Part shown: piece by piece, positions 14,774-14,873 of the stretch
Numbering within the stretch: position 1 is the stretch's first letter
How the letters are laid out: each line of letters starts with the position of its first letter
Assembly: GCA_029287105.1 (NCBI GenBank)
Contig: JARFRT010000022.1
Location: forward strand, 1-14,873
DNA: 14,873 nucleotides
Source of the DNA: Akkermansiaceae bacterium
GTDB taxonomy: Bacteria; Verrucomicrobiota; Verrucomicrobiia; Verrucomicrobiales; Akkermansiaceae
Reading direction: 5' to 3'
The notes under the pieces: generated by a model
What the model saw: only the letters and a program-made list of their open reading frames with translations
Told to the model about the DNA's origin: nothing
The model's database searches: none
Made by a program: the position numbers and the translations under genes

Positions 14774-14873
14774 CTGTCTCTAATACACATCTCCGAGCCC
14801 ACGAGACTCGTGCATTCATCGCGTATGCCGTCGTGTGCTAGAAAAATGGGGGGGGGTGGGGGGGGGGGGGGGG
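14774..14873 (+). other. Nextera adapter, i7 index, P7 tail and poly-G: sequencing artefact, not genomic
   Basis: 14774-14792 is the Nextera mosaic end (CTGTCTCTTATACACATCT with one mismatch), and 14793-14807 is CCGAGCCCACGAGAC. 14808-14817 fits a 10-nt i7 index. 14818-14841 matches the Illumina P7 tail beginning ATCTCGTATGCCG with four mismatches. An A run and then poly-G follow, as in read-through on two-colour Illumina instruments. Read on the minus strand it encodes GSEMCIRDS, a familiar adapter-derived peptide. True genomic sequence ends at about 14773. Confidence 0.97.

Noticed and set aside
14530..14802. 90-codon minus-strand ORF at the contig end
   Set aside because: Begins in Nextera adapter sequence and overlaps hpt in another frame.

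Overview
The window is a GC-rich bacterial contig end, most likely from a member of the Verrucomicrobiota, probably recovered from a metagenome. The best lineage marker is a protein of about 1257 residues that looks like the lineage-restricted 'Verru_Chthon cassette protein A' family. The TlpA-type thioredoxin (PHERSLV...VGVNSDS...GWPT) is also of the kind common in Verrucomicrobia and Planctomycetes. Class-level placement is not possible from this alone. UGA is an ordinary stop here: EamA, the GcvT-like protein, HPRT and others end in TGA, and Trp is TGG.

Layout. (1) 3-539, plus: 3' end of an EamA/DMT transporter cut by the window edge. (2) 540-770: a mosaic of short intergenic repeats, including a roughly 80-nt nested inverted repeat, between convergent genes. 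(3) 3643-771, minus: a GcvT-like aminomethyltransferase overlapping by 4 bp a PYROXD2/phytoene-desaturase-like FAD oxidoreductase. This is a likely two-gene catabolic or demethylation unit. (4) 8359-3841, minus: a giant prepilin-like Verru_Chthon A protein followed at once by a small secreted protein of unknown function. (5) 9755-8643, minus: an exported TlpA-like thioredoxin whose reading frame is interrupted by one TGA exactly where the first redox cysteine of the CGPC motif belongs. (6) 10031-12888, plus: a complete TRAP transporter, dctP-dctQ-dctM. (7) 14615-12911, minus: hpt (hypoxanthine phosphoribosyltransferase) and a LOG/SLOG-like nucleotide-binding protein. (8) 14774-14873: Nextera adapter, i7 index and poly-G, which is sequencing artefact and not genome.

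The main discovery candidate is item 5. The two ORF halves are in the same frame and join as W-[UGA]-G-P-C. Immediately downstream of the UGA lies a hairpin with a 7-bp perfect upper stem, GGUC tetraloop and 5-bp lower stem (29 nt in total), in the right place for a bacterial SECIS element. I read this as a selenoprotein (UGPC redox motif), not a pseudogene. Standard annotation would split it into two genes or call it broken.

How the parts may work together: the TRAP system probably imports an organic (sugar) acid. The GcvT/FAD pair probably handles a methylated or aminomethyl substrate using folate. The LOG-like protein and HPRT may cooperate in purine nucleotide turnover and salvage. These links are inferences from gene order and families; no regulator gene is present in the window.
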